Positions 63,746 through 64,000 of a DNA stretch of 64,000 nt are shown here, one piece after another. The position numbers and the translations under genes are program-made. Position 1 is the stretch's first letter. Every line of letters begins with the position of its first letter. The DNA is from Chloroflexota bacterium (GTDB taxonomy: Bacteria; Chloroflexota; Anaerolineae; Anaerolineales; Anaerolineaceae): the NCBI GenBank assembly GCA_016887485.1, contig CP069394.1, positions 248,001 to 312,000 on the forward strand, given 5' to 3'. The notes beneath the pieces were generated by a model. It made no database searches. It was given only the letters and a program-made list of their open reading frames with translations, and was not told the DNA's origin.

Positions 63746-64000
63746 TTATGAATCAAAAACCTGCAATAATGTGTCTCGTATGCCTTCGGGATCAAGTTTA
63801 TAGTAGCTGAGCAGATCTTGATAGGGGCCTGAAGTTGTGAAAATATCCATAATGCCGTGACGGTGGAATTTCAGGTTCAGGTTTGCTTCAGCGATAACTT
63901 CGGCAACAGCACTGCCAAGGCCATTAATCACATTGTGTTGTTCAACGGTCATGACGATCTTGTAATTCTTGAGAATCTCAGCTAACCCTTTTACATCAAG
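63746..64000 (-). CDS. Transketolase C-terminal part (gene continues past right edge)
   Basis: The reading frame is open to base 64000 on the minus strand, so only the last 84 residues are visible. LAEILKNYKIVMTVEQHNVINGLGSAVAEVIAE and FHRHGIMDIFTTSGPYQDLLSYYKLDPEGIRD match the C-terminal (third) domain of transketolase. They best fit the C-terminal subunit of split transketolases common next to ascorbate-type PTS genes. The apparent start at 63952 is internal. The gene belongs with the EIIA-EIIB-EIIC run and suggests that the imported sugar ends up as a pentose or pentulose phosphate. Confidence 0.88.
   Translation of the reverse strand, partial: LDVKGLAEILKNYKIVMTVEQHNVINGLGSAVAEVIAEANLNLKFHRHGIMDIFTTSGPYQDLLSYYKLDPEGIRDTLLQVFDS

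Overview
The window reads like the chromosome of a free-living bacterium of the phylum Chloroflexota, most likely class Anaerolineae. This is inferred from gene content, not from a search. The pointers are a DUF5679-type zinc module on the front of TopA, DUF2298 ('Chlor_Arch_YYY') membrane proteins otherwise typical of Chloroflexota and archaea, an archaeal-type isopentenyl phosphate kinase beside mevalonate kinase, and rpoC standing apart from rpoB. Base composition is moderately GC-rich and even. Genes are densely packed, often with 1-8 base overlaps. No phage, insertion sequence, CRISPR array, rRNA or tRNA was found.

Layout. 0-7.8 kb: the end of a lipoate ligase gene, then ffh-rpsP-khpA-rimM-dprA-manC-topA. 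This is the usual SRP/ribosome-maturation operon, but dprA sits where trmD-rplS would be expected. 7.9-13.5 kb: a lineage-type membrane protein faces a leftward cluster ubiA-mvk-ipk-dgt-greA (isoprenoid supply, dNTP hydrolysis, transcript cleavage). 13.5-14.0 kb: the only long gene-free stretch, filled with hairpin-type and 72-bp repeats. 14.0-29.7 kb: tlyA and lepA, then a cell-surface glycan locus with a flippase-like/AglD-like protein, a GT4 glycosyltransferase, two methyltransferases and three GT-C membrane proteins. One of these is a 1768-residue fusion. 29.7-42.3 kb: cmk, a C69/secernin hydrolase, a large orphan sensor kinase, rpoC and gyrA. 42.3-46.6 kb: a leftward set (LipM-type octanoyltransferase, PhnD-like lipoprotein, ElyC/SanA protein, HD protein, TIM-barrel/NTF2 protein). 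46.8-55.5 kb: a PspC protein, lipA, adenosine-specific kinase, a RACo-like iron-sulfur ATPase, nitroreductase, rdgB, yceD-rpoD, a compact structured RNA, and metG. 55.7-60.0 kb: a leftward set with an MTA/SAH nucleosidase-like protein, a SagB-type oxidoreductase, a methyltransferase, an unlisted 37-residue membrane protein and uvrC. 60.1-64.0 kb: deoC, a zinc-ribbon protein, and an ascorbate-family PTS (EIIC, EIIB, a 32-residue membrane microprotein, EIIA) downstream of a transketolase C-terminal half that runs off the right edge.

How the parts connect. GDP-mannose (ManC), mevalonate-route isoprenoids (Mvk, Ipk), a UbiA polyprenyl-phosphate enzyme and the GT-C/flippase-like cluster together suggest a polyprenol-linked surface-glycan or protein-glycosylation route with an archaeal flavour. 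LipM and LipA give de novo lipoate synthesis, and the truncated LplA gives salvage. The right-hand operon probably imports a sugar acid or pentitol-like substrate and feeds it into pentose-phosphate chemistry.

The most novel-looking items are: the small RNA at about 53578-53700 with its own consensus promoter, a three-way-junction fold and a terminator ahead of metG; the 32-residue PTS-operon microprotein with the best ribosome-binding site in the window; and the giant GT-C/DUF2298 fusion locus.
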